DNA of 49,960 bases from the NCBI GenBank assembly GCA_949451655.1, contig CASTST010000004.1, forward strand, positions 1 through 49,960, read 5' to 3'. This DNA is from an uncultured Eubacteriales bacterium (GTDB taxonomy: Bacteria > Bacillota > Clostridia > Oscillospirales > CAG-272). Position numbers and translations under genes: made by a program. This document shows, one piece after another, positions 1 to 8,536 of this stretch (position 1 is the first letter of the stretch; each line of letters opens with the position of its first letter). Under the pieces are notes generated by a model. It was given only the letters and a program-made list of their open reading frames with translations. It made no database searches and was not told where the DNA came from.

Positions 1-558
1 GGCTTGCGCAAGACTGCATCCATCTTCACCCTCGTAACAGAAAAGGGGAAGCTCCGCCTGTGCCGCCTGGGAAACAGCCTCCTTAAAATACATCAGTCCG
101 GACACCTCCGGAATGATGCCTCTGCCGCACTGCTTGGCGGCTTCCGCAGCAATCCGCTGCCAGCGCAGCCGTTTTTTCTCGCCGTCCTTTTTATCCAGAC
201 GAACCACGCAGCGCTCCGTCAGCACCGGCACAATCCGGTGCACGCCGCATTCCACAGCCTTTTGCACAACATGATCGAACTTGTCCCCTTTGATAAGTGC
301 CTGATAGAGCACTGCCCCATAGGGAGGCTCTGATGCAGACGGGCGGGCAGATTCAACCCGCGCAAGCACGCATTCACCCACAGAAAGGATCTGGCAGGAA
401 TACTCTGTTCGCGCCATGTCGCACACGGTTATGGTGTCGCCCTCCCGCATGCGCAGGCTTTTTGTTATATGATGTGCGTCATCCCCAAGGATGCGCACCG
501 TTTGCGCGCCGCCGTCCTCTGTTCCGATCTGGGACGCGCGTATAAAAAAACGCGGCAT
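1..558 (-). CDS. rsmE: 16S rRNA (uracil1498-N3)-methyltransferase RsmE, 3' end outside window
   Basis: Reverse-strand translation from 558 reads MPRFFIRASQIGTEDGGAQTVRILGDDAHHITKSLRMREGDTITVCD...YGAVLYQALIKGDKFDHVVQKAVECGVHRIVPVLTERCVV..., typical RsmE/DUF558. Confidence 0.85.
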   Translation of the reverse strand, partial: MPRFFIRASQIGTEDGGAQTVRILGDDAHHITKSLRMREGDTITVCDMARTEYSCQILSVGECVLARVESARPSASEPPYGAVLYQALIKGDKFDHVVQKAVECGVHRIVPVLTERCVVRLDKKDGEKKRLRWQRIAAEAAKQCGRGIIPEVSGLMYFKEAVSQAAQAELPLFCYEGEDGCSLAQA

Positions 559-761
559 ACGATCTCCATGCCGCCGCAGCGGCTTTATCACAATAATTTA
601 CGCCGGTGAGTGCCGGCGCAGGATACAAATGATACTACTAATAATGACAACGCCTGACGTTGCAAGCAGTCCGTACTCAGCAATTATACATGATTTTTAC
701 AGGTTTGTCAAATAAATATATCAGACATGATGTATAAAAAATCTTTTTTTGGAAAAAACTA

Positions 762-790
762 TTGACAAGCGGCTCACAGATTGGTATAAT
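762..790 (+). promoter_or_regulatory. sigma-A type promoter for tRNA-Gln
   Basis: TTGACA (762-767), 17 nt spacer, TATAAT (785-790). Confidence 0.75.
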
Positions 791-807
791 AGTGTGCGCA
801 ATGAAAA

Positions 808-881
808 AGCGGAATTGTGTAACGGTAGCACGACAGACTCTGACTCTGTTTGTTGGGGTTCGAATCCCTATTCCGCTGCCA
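808..881 (+). tRNA. tRNA-Gln (anticodon CTG)
   Basis: Acceptor AGCGGAA/TTCCGCT, anticodon stem ACAGA-CTCTGAC-TCTGT, T-arm GGGGTTCGAATCCC, encoded GCCA end. Confidence 0.88.
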
Positions 882-890
882 AGTATGAAA

Positions 891-933
891 TCCCCTGCAA
901 ATCTTTATTTATCAAGGTTTTGCAGGGGATTTT
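891..933 (+). terminator. hairpin terminator after tRNA-Gln
   Basis: TCCCCTGCAAA...TTTGCAGGGGA followed by TTTTC. Confidence 0.6.
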
Positions 934-1191
934 CATTTGGTTTTGTCCATAAAATTTCACAATAATTGTAAGTCTCATACGATGAAATACGATAGAATTC
1001 GGTATACAGTCGGGGACTAACCCGGGGGACTAAAAAGGAGAGAGTTTCACTTTCTCCTTTTTTATATTTAGTTTTTCCTCATTTCGGTTGACATTGAATA
1101 CACAACATGATATAGTGCAACAAAAGGAAGAAAGGGCACAAATGAAGCGGGAAGCAACGCTAAATATATAAAAAAGCGAAGGTAATACAAA

Positions 1192-2019
1192 ATGAAGAAA
1201 ACTAAAAAATCTCAAACCTATGTTTCTTCTGCAAGTGTTATTATGCACTCATCCCCGGCAATGCTGATACTGGCTGTTATCGGAATATTTATCGGAATAT
1301 TTTTTATCTTTTATAAAAACGCGAGCACACCAATTGAACGCACAGAAGCAATTTCCTATTCAGGCACATTCGAAAATTATAAAGGCTGGAGAAAAGATTG
1401 TAAGATTTATTTTAGCGACGGATCCTGTTATGAAGTCTATCCTCACACCGAGTCAAGTGCGTTCCGAGAAGCAATGGCATCGCTTGATAAAGGCACTCCG
1501 CTTTATCTTTTGGTAAATCCAAACATTGGCTATGTAGTGGAAATCAAAACGGATACGGAAGAACTATTAAATCTTGAGCAATCGCAGGAAGCAATAGATA
1601 CATACAACAACGGTTATCTTTTTATTGGATATTTCTGTTGTGCAGCAGGTGTTGTTCTGCTCCTTTATACCATTGGATCCATCATTTATAAGCGGAAGGA
1701 AGTCGCCCGCCATGCTTTAAAATCAAAAAACGCAGGAAAAGCTTCAACACCAATCCGCAGCGCCGATCCTGCTGTAAAAAGCAAAATCCTATTGGAAGCA
1801 TCCGTAAACGGATACCGTATATGTTACCGCCGGGTAAAATCGGTCAATGAGCTTGTCATCAATGGAAAAGTCTATGATGAAAAGAAGGGGGTCATAGAGT
1901 TTGCGCATAACCTTTGCGCAACTCTTGATGGTCATTCTATTGAAGCAGGGATCGAAAACGATTGCAGTTACATAAAGTTTGACGGAGAAGTTATAAAAAA
2001 TAAAAAACGATATTTTTAA
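1192..2019 (+). CDS. hypothetical membrane protein (two predicted TM segments, DUF3592-like layout)
   Basis: 275 aa ORF, TM near N-terminus and around residues 145-165. Confidence 0.7.
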   Translation: MKKTKKSQTYVSSASVIMHSSPAMLILAVIGIFIGIFFIFYKNASTPIERTEAISYSGTFENYKGWRKDCKIYFSDGSCYEVYPHTESSAFREAMASLDKGTPLYLLVNPNIGYVVEIKTDTEELLNLEQSQEAIDTYNNGYLFIGYFCCAAGVVLLLYTIGSIIYKRKEVARHALKSKNAGKASTPIRSADPAVKSKILLEASVNGYRICYRRVKSVNELVINGKVYDEKKGVIEFAHNLCATLDGHSIEAGIENDCSYIKFDGEVIKNKKRYF

Positions 2020-2048
2020 ATATAATAAACAACTTAAGGAGCAGAACC

Positions 2049-2873
2049 ATGGATATACAGAATATAATAGAAGAAATCGCAAAAGTATTGCGTCACATGT
2101 TTGTTGATGAACCGATCATTGCGCTGGCAGGAGCCCATGCCAAAGGACTTGCGGATGAAAACTCAGATATTGATATTTTCATCTTCGGAAACGAACTTAG
2201 TCCCTATGCCGACAGAACCCAAGCAATTGCAGATTTTTGTGATGACCCCCAGCACTGCTGGGTTTCGCCTTCCTTTGATTATCCGTGGGGCGGCTCTGCG
2301 GATTTTACATACCAGGGAATTCCTGTTGAAGTAGTTGTCAGATCCATATCCAAAACAGAAGAAATAATCGACCGGGCCATAGATGGAAACTTTGAAGTTA
2401 TCCCCCAGACTTGGACTTCAAACGGATACTATACCTATATATATTTAAGCGAAATTAGTTTTCTGAAGCCTATATATGATGAGACAGGCTGGATATTTAA
2501 AATGAAGCAAAAAATTGATAAATATCCTCCTAAACTGAAAAGCAGCATTATTTCTACCTTTCTTGGAAGAGCCGGTACATGGATGAACAACTTTCATTAT
2601 ACTTCCGCTGTAAAACGCATGGACACTCTGTTTATTGCTCCAATCATGATTCATACCTTGATGGATATGATACAGGTAATTTTCGCTATAAACGAGGTGT
2701 ATTTTACCGGCGATAAAAAGCTTGAAAAAACTCTCTGCGAATTGCCCTACTGTCCTGAAAAACTGCGGGAAAATCTGGATTTCCTCCTCAAAGTTGAAAA
2801 AAATGAAAGCACCCTGCGCGCAGGGGCAGATATCCTGAAAGACATATACCATGAATTATGCTCCCGTGCATGA
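2049..2873 (+). CDS. nucleotidyltransferase-domain protein (possibly DUF4037-like)
   Basis: ALAGAHAKGLADENSDIDIFIF resembles the G-S/A-x(n)-DxD nucleotidyltransferase motif. Confidence 0.7.
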   Translation: MDIQNIIEEIAKVLRHMFVDEPIIALAGAHAKGLADENSDIDIFIFGNELSPYADRTQAIADFCDDPQHCWVSPSFDYPWGGSADFTYQGIPVEVVVRSISKTEEIIDRAIDGNFEVIPQTWTSNGYYTYIYLSEISFLKPIYDETGWIFKMKQKIDKYPPKLKSSIISTFLGRAGTWMNNFHYTSAVKRMDTLFIAPIMIHTLMDMIQVIFAINEVYFTGDKKLEKTLCELPYCPEKLRENLDFLLKVEKNESTLRAGADILKDIYHELCSRA

Positions 2874-2975
2874 AGTTCCAATATATCAATACTTCAAAAT
2901 TTCAAATATATATGAGACAAATTTGTTAAATATGCAAAAATATGAAGGATCTTGAAATAATTTATGCATTTTCCA

Positions 2976-3003
2976 TTGACATTTGGCAAATAACGTGTAT
3001 AAT
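2976..3003 (+). promoter_or_regulatory. candidate promoter upstream of the ammonium transporter
   Basis: TTGACA (2976-2981), 16 nt, TATAAT (2998-3003). Confidence 0.65.
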
Positions 3004-3017
3004 AAAAGGCATAAAGG

Positions 3018-3055
3018 CAAAGGCGCTGTGAAATTCACAGCGCCTTTCTTTTTTC
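3018..3055 (+). terminator. terminator/attenuator-like hairpin between promoter and amt RBS
   Basis: AAAGGCGCTGTGAA/TTCACAGCGCCTTT followed by CTTTTTTC. Confidence 0.6.
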
Positions 3056-3077
3056 AAATAACGAGGAGGCATCATCA

Positions 3078-4805
3078 ATGGGACAGATCTTTTCATCAGC
3101 GGATACCACGTGGGTCCTGATCGGAGCCGCACTGGTATTCTTTATGCAGGCAGGCTTTGCAATGGTTGAAACCGGCTTTACCAGAGCAAAAAACGCCGGC
3201 AACATTATTATGAAAAACTTAATGGACTTTGCAATCGGCACACCGATTTTCTGGGTAATCGGATTCGGTCTGATGTTTGCAGGAACAGGACCTTTCATCG
3301 GCGGACTGGATTTTCTGATTAAAGGAGATTATTCCTTTATGGGACTGAGCGTGCCCACGCCGGTATTCATCATTTTCCAGACAGTGTTCTGCGCTACCGC
3401 CGCAACAATCGTTTCCGGCGCAATGGCTGAACGCACCAAATTTATTTCTTACTGCATTTACAGCGGTGTTATCAGCGCCGTTATTTATCCGATTTCCGGC
3501 CACTGGATCTGGGGCGGCGGCTGGCTGGCACAGCTCGGCTTCCACGATTTCGCCGGATCCACCGCAGTCCATATGGTAGGCGGCGTTGCCGCTTTGGTTG
3601 GCGCAAAAATTCTGGGACCGCGTATCGGCAAATATGGCAAAGACGGCAAGCCTCGGGCGATTCTGGGTCACAGTCTGACGCTGGGCGCGCTGGGCGTATT
3701 CATTCTGTGGTTCTGCTGGTTCGGATTCAACGGATGTTCTACCCTGAGCATGACAGGAGACGACGCGCTGACTGCTGCCGGAAACATCTTTGTAACAACC
3801 AACCTTGCAGCCGCTACTTCAACGGTAGCTACTATGGTGATCACATGGATCCGCTATAAAAAGCCTGACGTATCCATGACGCTGAACGGTTCTCTTGCAG
3901 GACTTGTTGCTATAACCGCCGGCTGTGATACCGTTACGCCGGTGGGTGCATTCTTCATTGGCCTGGTTGCCGCTTTCGTAGTAGTATTCGGTATTGAATT
4001 TGTAGATAAAATCCTGAAAATCGATGATCCTGTGGGCGCGATAGGCGTACATGGCTTCTGTGGCGCAACAGGTACACTGCTGACCGGACTGTTTGCATAT
4101 TACCTCACAGATGATGCCGGCAATCCTCTCGGACTCTTTTACGGCGGCGGATTCAAATTTCTCGGAACGCAGGCGCTGGGTGTTATCTCCGTAATCGTCT
4201 GGGTAGCGGTAACCATGACCATCGTATTCCAGATTATCAAGCACACCATCGGACTGCGCGCCAGCGAGGAAGAAGAAATCCGCGGCTTGGATATCACGGA
4301 ACACGGTATTGCAAGTGCATACGCGGACTTTGCATCGGTACAGCCCCAAATTCTGACCGGCGCTGTTTCCACTTCTCAAGCTGCACAGGATGTATTGGAA
4401 AAGGCTGTTCCCGTAGAACATATTTCTGCATCAGATCCATCCAAGGCAAAGCTCACAAAAATCGCAATTGTATTGAATCAGGAGCATTTTGAACCGCTGA
4501 AAGCTGCCATGAACAGCATCGGCATCACCGGTATGACTGTAACGCAGGTACTGGGATACGGCACGCAAAAGGGACGCGACACATTTTACCGCGGTGTTAA
4601 GCTGGAAGAAGCAAAGCTGCTGCCAAAGGTAAAAGTAGAAATCGTTGTCAGCAAAATCCCGGTAGACACTGTAATCGACACTGCAAGACGTGCCTTGTAT
4701 ACCGGTAACGTAGGCGATGGCAAAATCTTTGTTTATGATGTGGAAAATGCAGTCCGTGTCCGCACCGGAGAACAGGGATATGACGCTCTCCAAGGCGAAG
4801 ATTGA
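3078..4805 (+). CDS. ammonium transporter with fused C-terminal P-II domain
   Basis: Amt core (MQAGFAMVETGFTRAKNAGNIIMKN, GFNGCSTL) and C-terminal LTKIAIVLNQEHFEPLKAAMNSIGITGMTVTQVLGYGTQKG...LPKVKVEIVV...GDGKIFVYDVENAVRVRTGE, a P-II domain. Confidence 0.92.
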   Translation: MGQIFSSADTTWVLIGAALVFFMQAGFAMVETGFTRAKNAGNIIMKNLMDFAIGTPIFWVIGFGLMFAGTGPFIGGLDFLIKGDYSFMGLSVPTPVFIIFQTVFCATAATIVSGAMAERTKFISYCIYSGVISAVIYPISGHWIWGGGWLAQLGFHDFAGSTAVHMVGGVAALVGAKILGPRIGKYGKDGKPRAILGHSLTLGALGVFILWFCWFGFNGCSTLSMTGDDALTAAGNIFVTTNLAAATSTVATMVITWIRYKKPDVSMTLNGSLAGLVAITAGCDTVTPVGAFFIGLVAAFVVVFGIEFVDKILKIDDPVGAIGVHGFCGATGTLLTGLFAYYLTDDAGNPLGLFYGGGFKFLGTQALGVISVIVWVAVTMTIVFQIIKHTIGLRASEEEEIRGLDITEHGIASAYADFASVQPQILTGAVSTSQAAQDVLEKAVPVEHISASDPSKAKLTKIAIVLNQEHFEPLKAAMNSIGITGMTVTQVLGYGTQKGRDTFYRGVKLEEAKLLPKVKVEIVVSKIPVDTVIDTARRALYTGNVGDGKIFVYDVENAVRVRTGEQGYDALQGED

Positions 4806-4824
4806 AAGCTTTAATTATTATGGT

Positions 4825-4860
4825 AAAAAATCTGTCGGTATGTCCGGCAGATTTTTTATA
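4825..4860 (+). terminator. intrinsic terminator after amt
   Basis: AAAAAATCTGTCGG-TATGT-CCGGCAGATTTTTT. Confidence 0.7.
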
Positions 4861-4870
4861 TTATAAGGAA

Positions 4871-5224
4871 CCTCCAAAAGGGAGATTGCGCGCAACAAAA
4901 TCTATGAAAGTCTCCCAGCAAAAGGGAACAGTCTATGAAAGGCTCCCTTGTGCAAAGGGAGCTGTCACAGCCAAGCGTAGCGATTGTGACTGAGGGATTG
5001 TCTATCTATCATTTTGAATAATGTTAAAATCGACAGTCTACCGAAACAATCCCCCCGAGTTTTGCTACGCAAAACTCACCCCCCTTTGCACAAGGGGGGC
5101 TTATTCAATTAGAGGTTGCGCCACACCTCCTTTACTGGGGGGGAGCCTTCTCATGTTTAATGTTGCGAGCAGCAAAGGGCTGTCGGTTAAGCGCAGCGAT
5201 GCCGACTGGGGGATTGTAATACTA
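4871..5224. repeat. structured intergenic repeat, site R1 (one full copy plus partial copies)
   Basis: GGCTCCCTTGTGCAAAGGGAGCTGTCACAGCC...TTGTGACTGAGGGATTGTC ... AAACAATCCCCCCGAGTTTTGCTACGCAAAACTCACCCCCCTTTGCACAAGGGGGGC. Confidence 0.85.
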
Positions 5225-5295
5225 TCATTTTGCATTTTCTTCAAATTTATCTTATAATAAACACAAACAAACCAATTTCACGAAAGGATACAAAA

Positions 5296-5502
5296 ATGAG
5301 CAAATACGCCCCCTTATGGGAATATATCTCAAAAAATGGCGCTCCCTCTCTCAAATTAACATTTGATGAAATACAGCAAATCACAGGATTCCCGCTGGAC
5401 CATTCCTTCCTGCGTTTCAAAAAAGAGCTGTTGGAATATGGATATCAGGTCGAAAAAATATCTATGAAAAATCAAACTGTCCTTTTCAGCAAAACAGCCT
5501 GA
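5296..5502 (+). CDS. small conserved protein (DUF7662-like)
   Basis: MSKYAPLWEYISKNGAPSLKLTFDEIQQITGFPLDHSFLRFKKELLEYGYQVEKISMKNQTVLFSKTA; RBS-like GAAAGGA upstream. Confidence 0.6.
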   Translation: MSKYAPLWEYISKNGAPSLKLTFDEIQQITGFPLDHSFLRFKKELLEYGYQVEKISMKNQTVLFSKTA

Positions 5503-5621
5503 CAGAAGAAAATTTCACCGCACCGCCGTATGGTTGACAAATAGCAGCACGTATGATAAAATATAAAATCAATATCCAATACATAAAGGACCGGGCAACG
5601 CCCGGGTATGGTGACAGACAA

Positions 5622-6672
5622 ATGGCTGGCAGAATCAGAGCGGGAATCGTTGGCGCTACGGGCATGGTAGGACAGCGGTTCATTACCCTGTTGGAAAATC
5701 ATCCTTATTTTGAAGTAACTGCCCTTGCGGCAAGCGCGCGCAGCGCAGGTGCGAAATATACAGATGCAGTGGGCGACAGATGGAAGCTGTCCTGCGAAAT
5801 TCCCGAGTACGCACGGGATATGGTCGTTATGGACGCTGCGGATATCGCGTCTATGAAAGAAAAGGTAGACTTTATCTTCTGTGCCGTAGACATGAAAAAG
5901 GACGCAGTTGTTGCAATGGAAGAAGCATATGCGAAGGCAGAGCTGCCTGTTATCTCCAACAACAGCGCCAATCGGTGGACGCCGGATGTGCCCATGCTGA
6001 TTCCGGAAATCAACGATGCACACGCCGCTGTAATTGCGGATCAGAAAAAGCGGCTGGGTACGCAGCGCGGTTTTATCGCAGTAAAACCCAACTGTTCCAT
6101 CCAAAGCTATGTTCCTATGCTCACGCCCCTGCGTAAGTTCGGCGTGCGTCAGGTAGTCGTCAGCACCTATCAGGCAATCAGCGGTGCCGGGAAAACCTTC
6201 CGTGAAATGCCGGAAATTGTGGATAATGTAATTCCCTATATCGGCGGCGAAGAAGAAAAGAGCGAACGCGAACCTCTGCGGATCTGCAGAAGATACGATT
6301 ATCACCAGCCAGTGTATTCGTGTCCCGGTACTGGACGGTCATATGGCTACAGTATTCGTAAACTTTGAAAACAAGCCTACAAAAGAACAAATCCTTGCAG
6401 AATGGAAGGCATTCAAGGGACTGCCCCAGACTTTGGGTCTGCCCCACGCACCGGAGCAATTTATCACATATTTTGAGGAAGACAACCGCCCCCAGACGCA
6501 CCTGGACAGAGATGTTTGCGGCGGTATGGGCGTCAGCGCCGGCAGACTGCGGGAGGATACACTTTTTGACTGGAAATTTGTAGGACTCTCTCACAATACC
6601 CTTCGGGGAGCTGCAGGCGGCGCACTTCTGTCAGCAGAACTGCTGTATAAATTAGGATATCTGGACGTTTGA
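5622..6672 (+). pseudogene. asd: aspartate-semialdehyde dehydrogenase, disrupted by frameshift and apparent deletion near 6270-6310
   Basis: Frame 1 MAGRIRAGIVGATGMVGQRFITLLENHPYFEVTALAAS...NNSANRWTPDVPMLIPEIN...PNCSIQ...IGGEEEKSEREPLRI; the protein resumes in another frame as IITSQCIRVPVLDGHMATVFVNFENKPTKEQ...LYKLGYLDV. Confidence 0.85.
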
Positions 6673-6679
6673 TAGGTAG

Positions 6680-7507
6680 TTGAGGGAAAAAATCATGATT
6701 TGTGATACAATATATCTGCGAGAGGGAGATGAAAATGTGCGCCTGTGCACATACATTTCCAGTTTTGCCGGAGATATGGGCGTGCGTCCCCGTGACGCAG
6801 TAATTGTGCTTCCCGGCGGAGCATATGCTTTTCTCGCGGAACGGGAGGCGGAGCCCGCGGCAAAAACCTTTCTCGCAGCAGGCTGTAACGCATTTGTATT
6901 ATACTATTCCATCGGGGAAAATGCAAAATATCCCCGCCCGCTGGTAGATGTTTCTCTTGCGATCTGCCACATCCGGGAGAATGCAGAAAAATACAATATC
7001 AACCCAGATCGGATTTTCGTGTGCGGATTTTCGGCCGGCGGTCATCTGGCAGGCGCAATCGGCACATTGTGGGATCGGGATTATGCGAAAACCACGCCGG
7101 ATATGCCTTTTGGCATGAATAAGCCCAAAGGTGTAATAATGTCGTATCCTGTAATCACCATGGGAGAATACGCCCACGCGTATTCCCGGGAGTTGATTAC
7201 AGGAAATGATGCAGATGCAGAGCAGTGGAAGCAGGAATGCTCCCTGGAACTGCAGGTAAACGAAAACACAGTACCCGCCTTTGTTTGGCAGACCCAGAAT
7301 GACGACTGTGTACCGATACAGAATTCCATGCTGTATGCCCAGGCAATGATCGACCATAACATCCCTGTGGAACTGCATATATATCCGAAGGGTCCCCATG
7401 GCATGTCCGTGGTGGCGGAGGAAACATCGCAAACCAACCCAGCACAAGGGGATCCCCATGTGGGCGGTTGGGTCAAAGCTGCATTGGAATGGATGAAGAT
7501 TATATAA
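6680..7507 (+). CDS. alpha/beta hydrolase (esterase/lipase-like)
   Basis: VIVLPGGAYAFLAEREAEPAAKTF, GFSAGGHLAG nucleophile elbow, PKGPHGMS catalytic His. Confidence 0.85.
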   Translation: MREKIMICDTIYLREGDENVRLCTYISSFAGDMGVRPRDAVIVLPGGAYAFLAEREAEPAAKTFLAAGCNAFVLYYSIGENAKYPRPLVDVSLAICHIRENAEKYNINPDRIFVCGFSAGGHLAGAIGTLWDRDYAKTTPDMPFGMNKPKGVIMSYPVITMGEYAHAYSRELITGNDADAEQWKQECSLELQVNENTVPAFVWQTQNDDCVPIQNSMLYAQAMIDHNIPVELHIYPKGPHGMSVVAEETSQTNPAQGDPHVGGWVKAALEWMKII

Positions 7508-7510
7508 AAT

Positions 7511-7545
7511 AGAAAAGGAAGGGAGTATTTCCCTTCCTTTTCTAC
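7511..7545. terminator. bidirectional terminator between convergent genes
   Basis: AGAAAAGGAAGGGAG-TATTT-CCCTTCCTTTTCT. Confidence 0.7.
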
Positions 7546-7549
7546 ATAT

Positions 7550-8428
7550 CTACAGCAGTTCCCGGATTTGTGCAATGTTCCGCATCCCATCCTGATACCC
7601 CTGTTCCATCCGCTTTTTCGCATTTTGCGGATTAAAATCCAGCGTTCCGGTAAAGTTTTGCAGGGCGCTTTCTTCTAAATTTATATGTATGATCTGTGCA
7701 TCCGGAAAGCATTTCGTACAGGTTTTATCCCGTTCCTCCATTGTAATAACAATATATTTGCGTATCCCCTTTTGATATAGCGGTGCAATCGGCACATTAT
7801 CCTCAATTCCCCCGTCTATATATGTATCTCCTTCAATTGTAATGTCCGGAAATATAAGAGGAATTGCAGAGGATGCCAGTAAGATATTGGGAATCAAACC
7901 AGTATTTTGTTTTCGGATATCAAAATATACCGGCACAGTCTGATATTTAAAAAATCGAATTGCAATAAGAGAAACAATCCGCATAAATATATTGTCCTCC
8001 GAATGGCGCTTGACAAAATTGTAAAAGCAGGGATACTTTTGCAGCTTTGCAGCAGTTACATAAAAATCTCTCACTCCATTCTTTAAAATACGAGGGTCCA
8101 CAGCACCATCAATAAGCTTTTTTAACCCCGCATTGGAAAACCAGCCATCAGTAAAGGTGCTGTCGTTATACTGCGGCAGACATGCACAGCACAAGTGAAT
8201 ATCCTGCTCCGTAAGTATCAGTTCCGGACTGATTGCAGACCATACTTTTTGAGCAGCGGACAAGTTTCCCATACAAAATAAAGCGCCGTTCAGTGCACCG
8301 ATGGATGTGCCGGCTACGGAATCTATGTTTTTATCAATACCCGCTTCATGAAGCGCGCGCCATACGCCGATTTGATATGCGCCTTTTCCGCCGCCCCCGC
8401 CGAAGACCAGACCAATTTTTTCTTTCAT
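7550..8428 (-). CDS. patatin-like phospholipase
   Basis: LVFGGGGGKGAYQIGVWRAL, GTSIGALNGA (GxSxG), DGGIEDNVP (DGG). Confidence 0.9.
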   Translation of the reverse strand: MKEKIGLVFGGGGGKGAYQIGVWRALHEAGIDKNIDSVAGTSIGALNGALFCMGNLSAAQKVWSAISPELILTEQDIHLCCACLPQYNDSTFTDGWFSNAGLKKLIDGAVDPRILKNGVRDFYVTAAKLQKYPCFYNFVKRHSEDNIFMRIVSLIAIRFFKYQTVPVYFDIRKQNTGLIPNILLASSAIPLIFPDITIEGDTYIDGGIEDNVPIAPLYQKGIRKYIVITMEERDKTCTKCFPDAQIIHINLEESALQNFTGTLDFNPQNAKKRMEQGYQDGMRNIAQIRELL

Positions 8429-8431
8429 AAG

Positions 8432-8476
8432 ATCACCACCTATACGCAGTATATGAAATTGCGTATATATGGTGAT
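8432..8476 (-). promoter_or_regulatory. imperfect inverted repeat covering the RBS of the patatin gene
   Basis: ATCACCACCTATACGCA (8432-8448) vs TGCGTATATATGGTGAT (8460-8476), 15 of 17 positions pair; one arm contains the AGGTGGTGAT SD region on the minus strand. Confidence 0.5.
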
Positions 8477-8502
8477 GCGTGAAAAATCTTCACCGCCAGC
8501 AC

Positions 8503-8536
8503 AAAAAAGTCCCCCGCAAAAGCGGGGGACTTTTTA
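8503..8536. terminator. terminator after the GH127 gene or patatin leader region
   Basis: AAAAAAGTCCCCCGC-AAAA-GCGGGGGACTTTTT. Confidence 0.7.

Noticed and set aside
3004-3077. ANTAR/EutV-type two-hairpin antitermination site before amt
   Set aside because: Only one hairpin fits between the predicted start and the RBS; kept only as a generic attenuator candidate.
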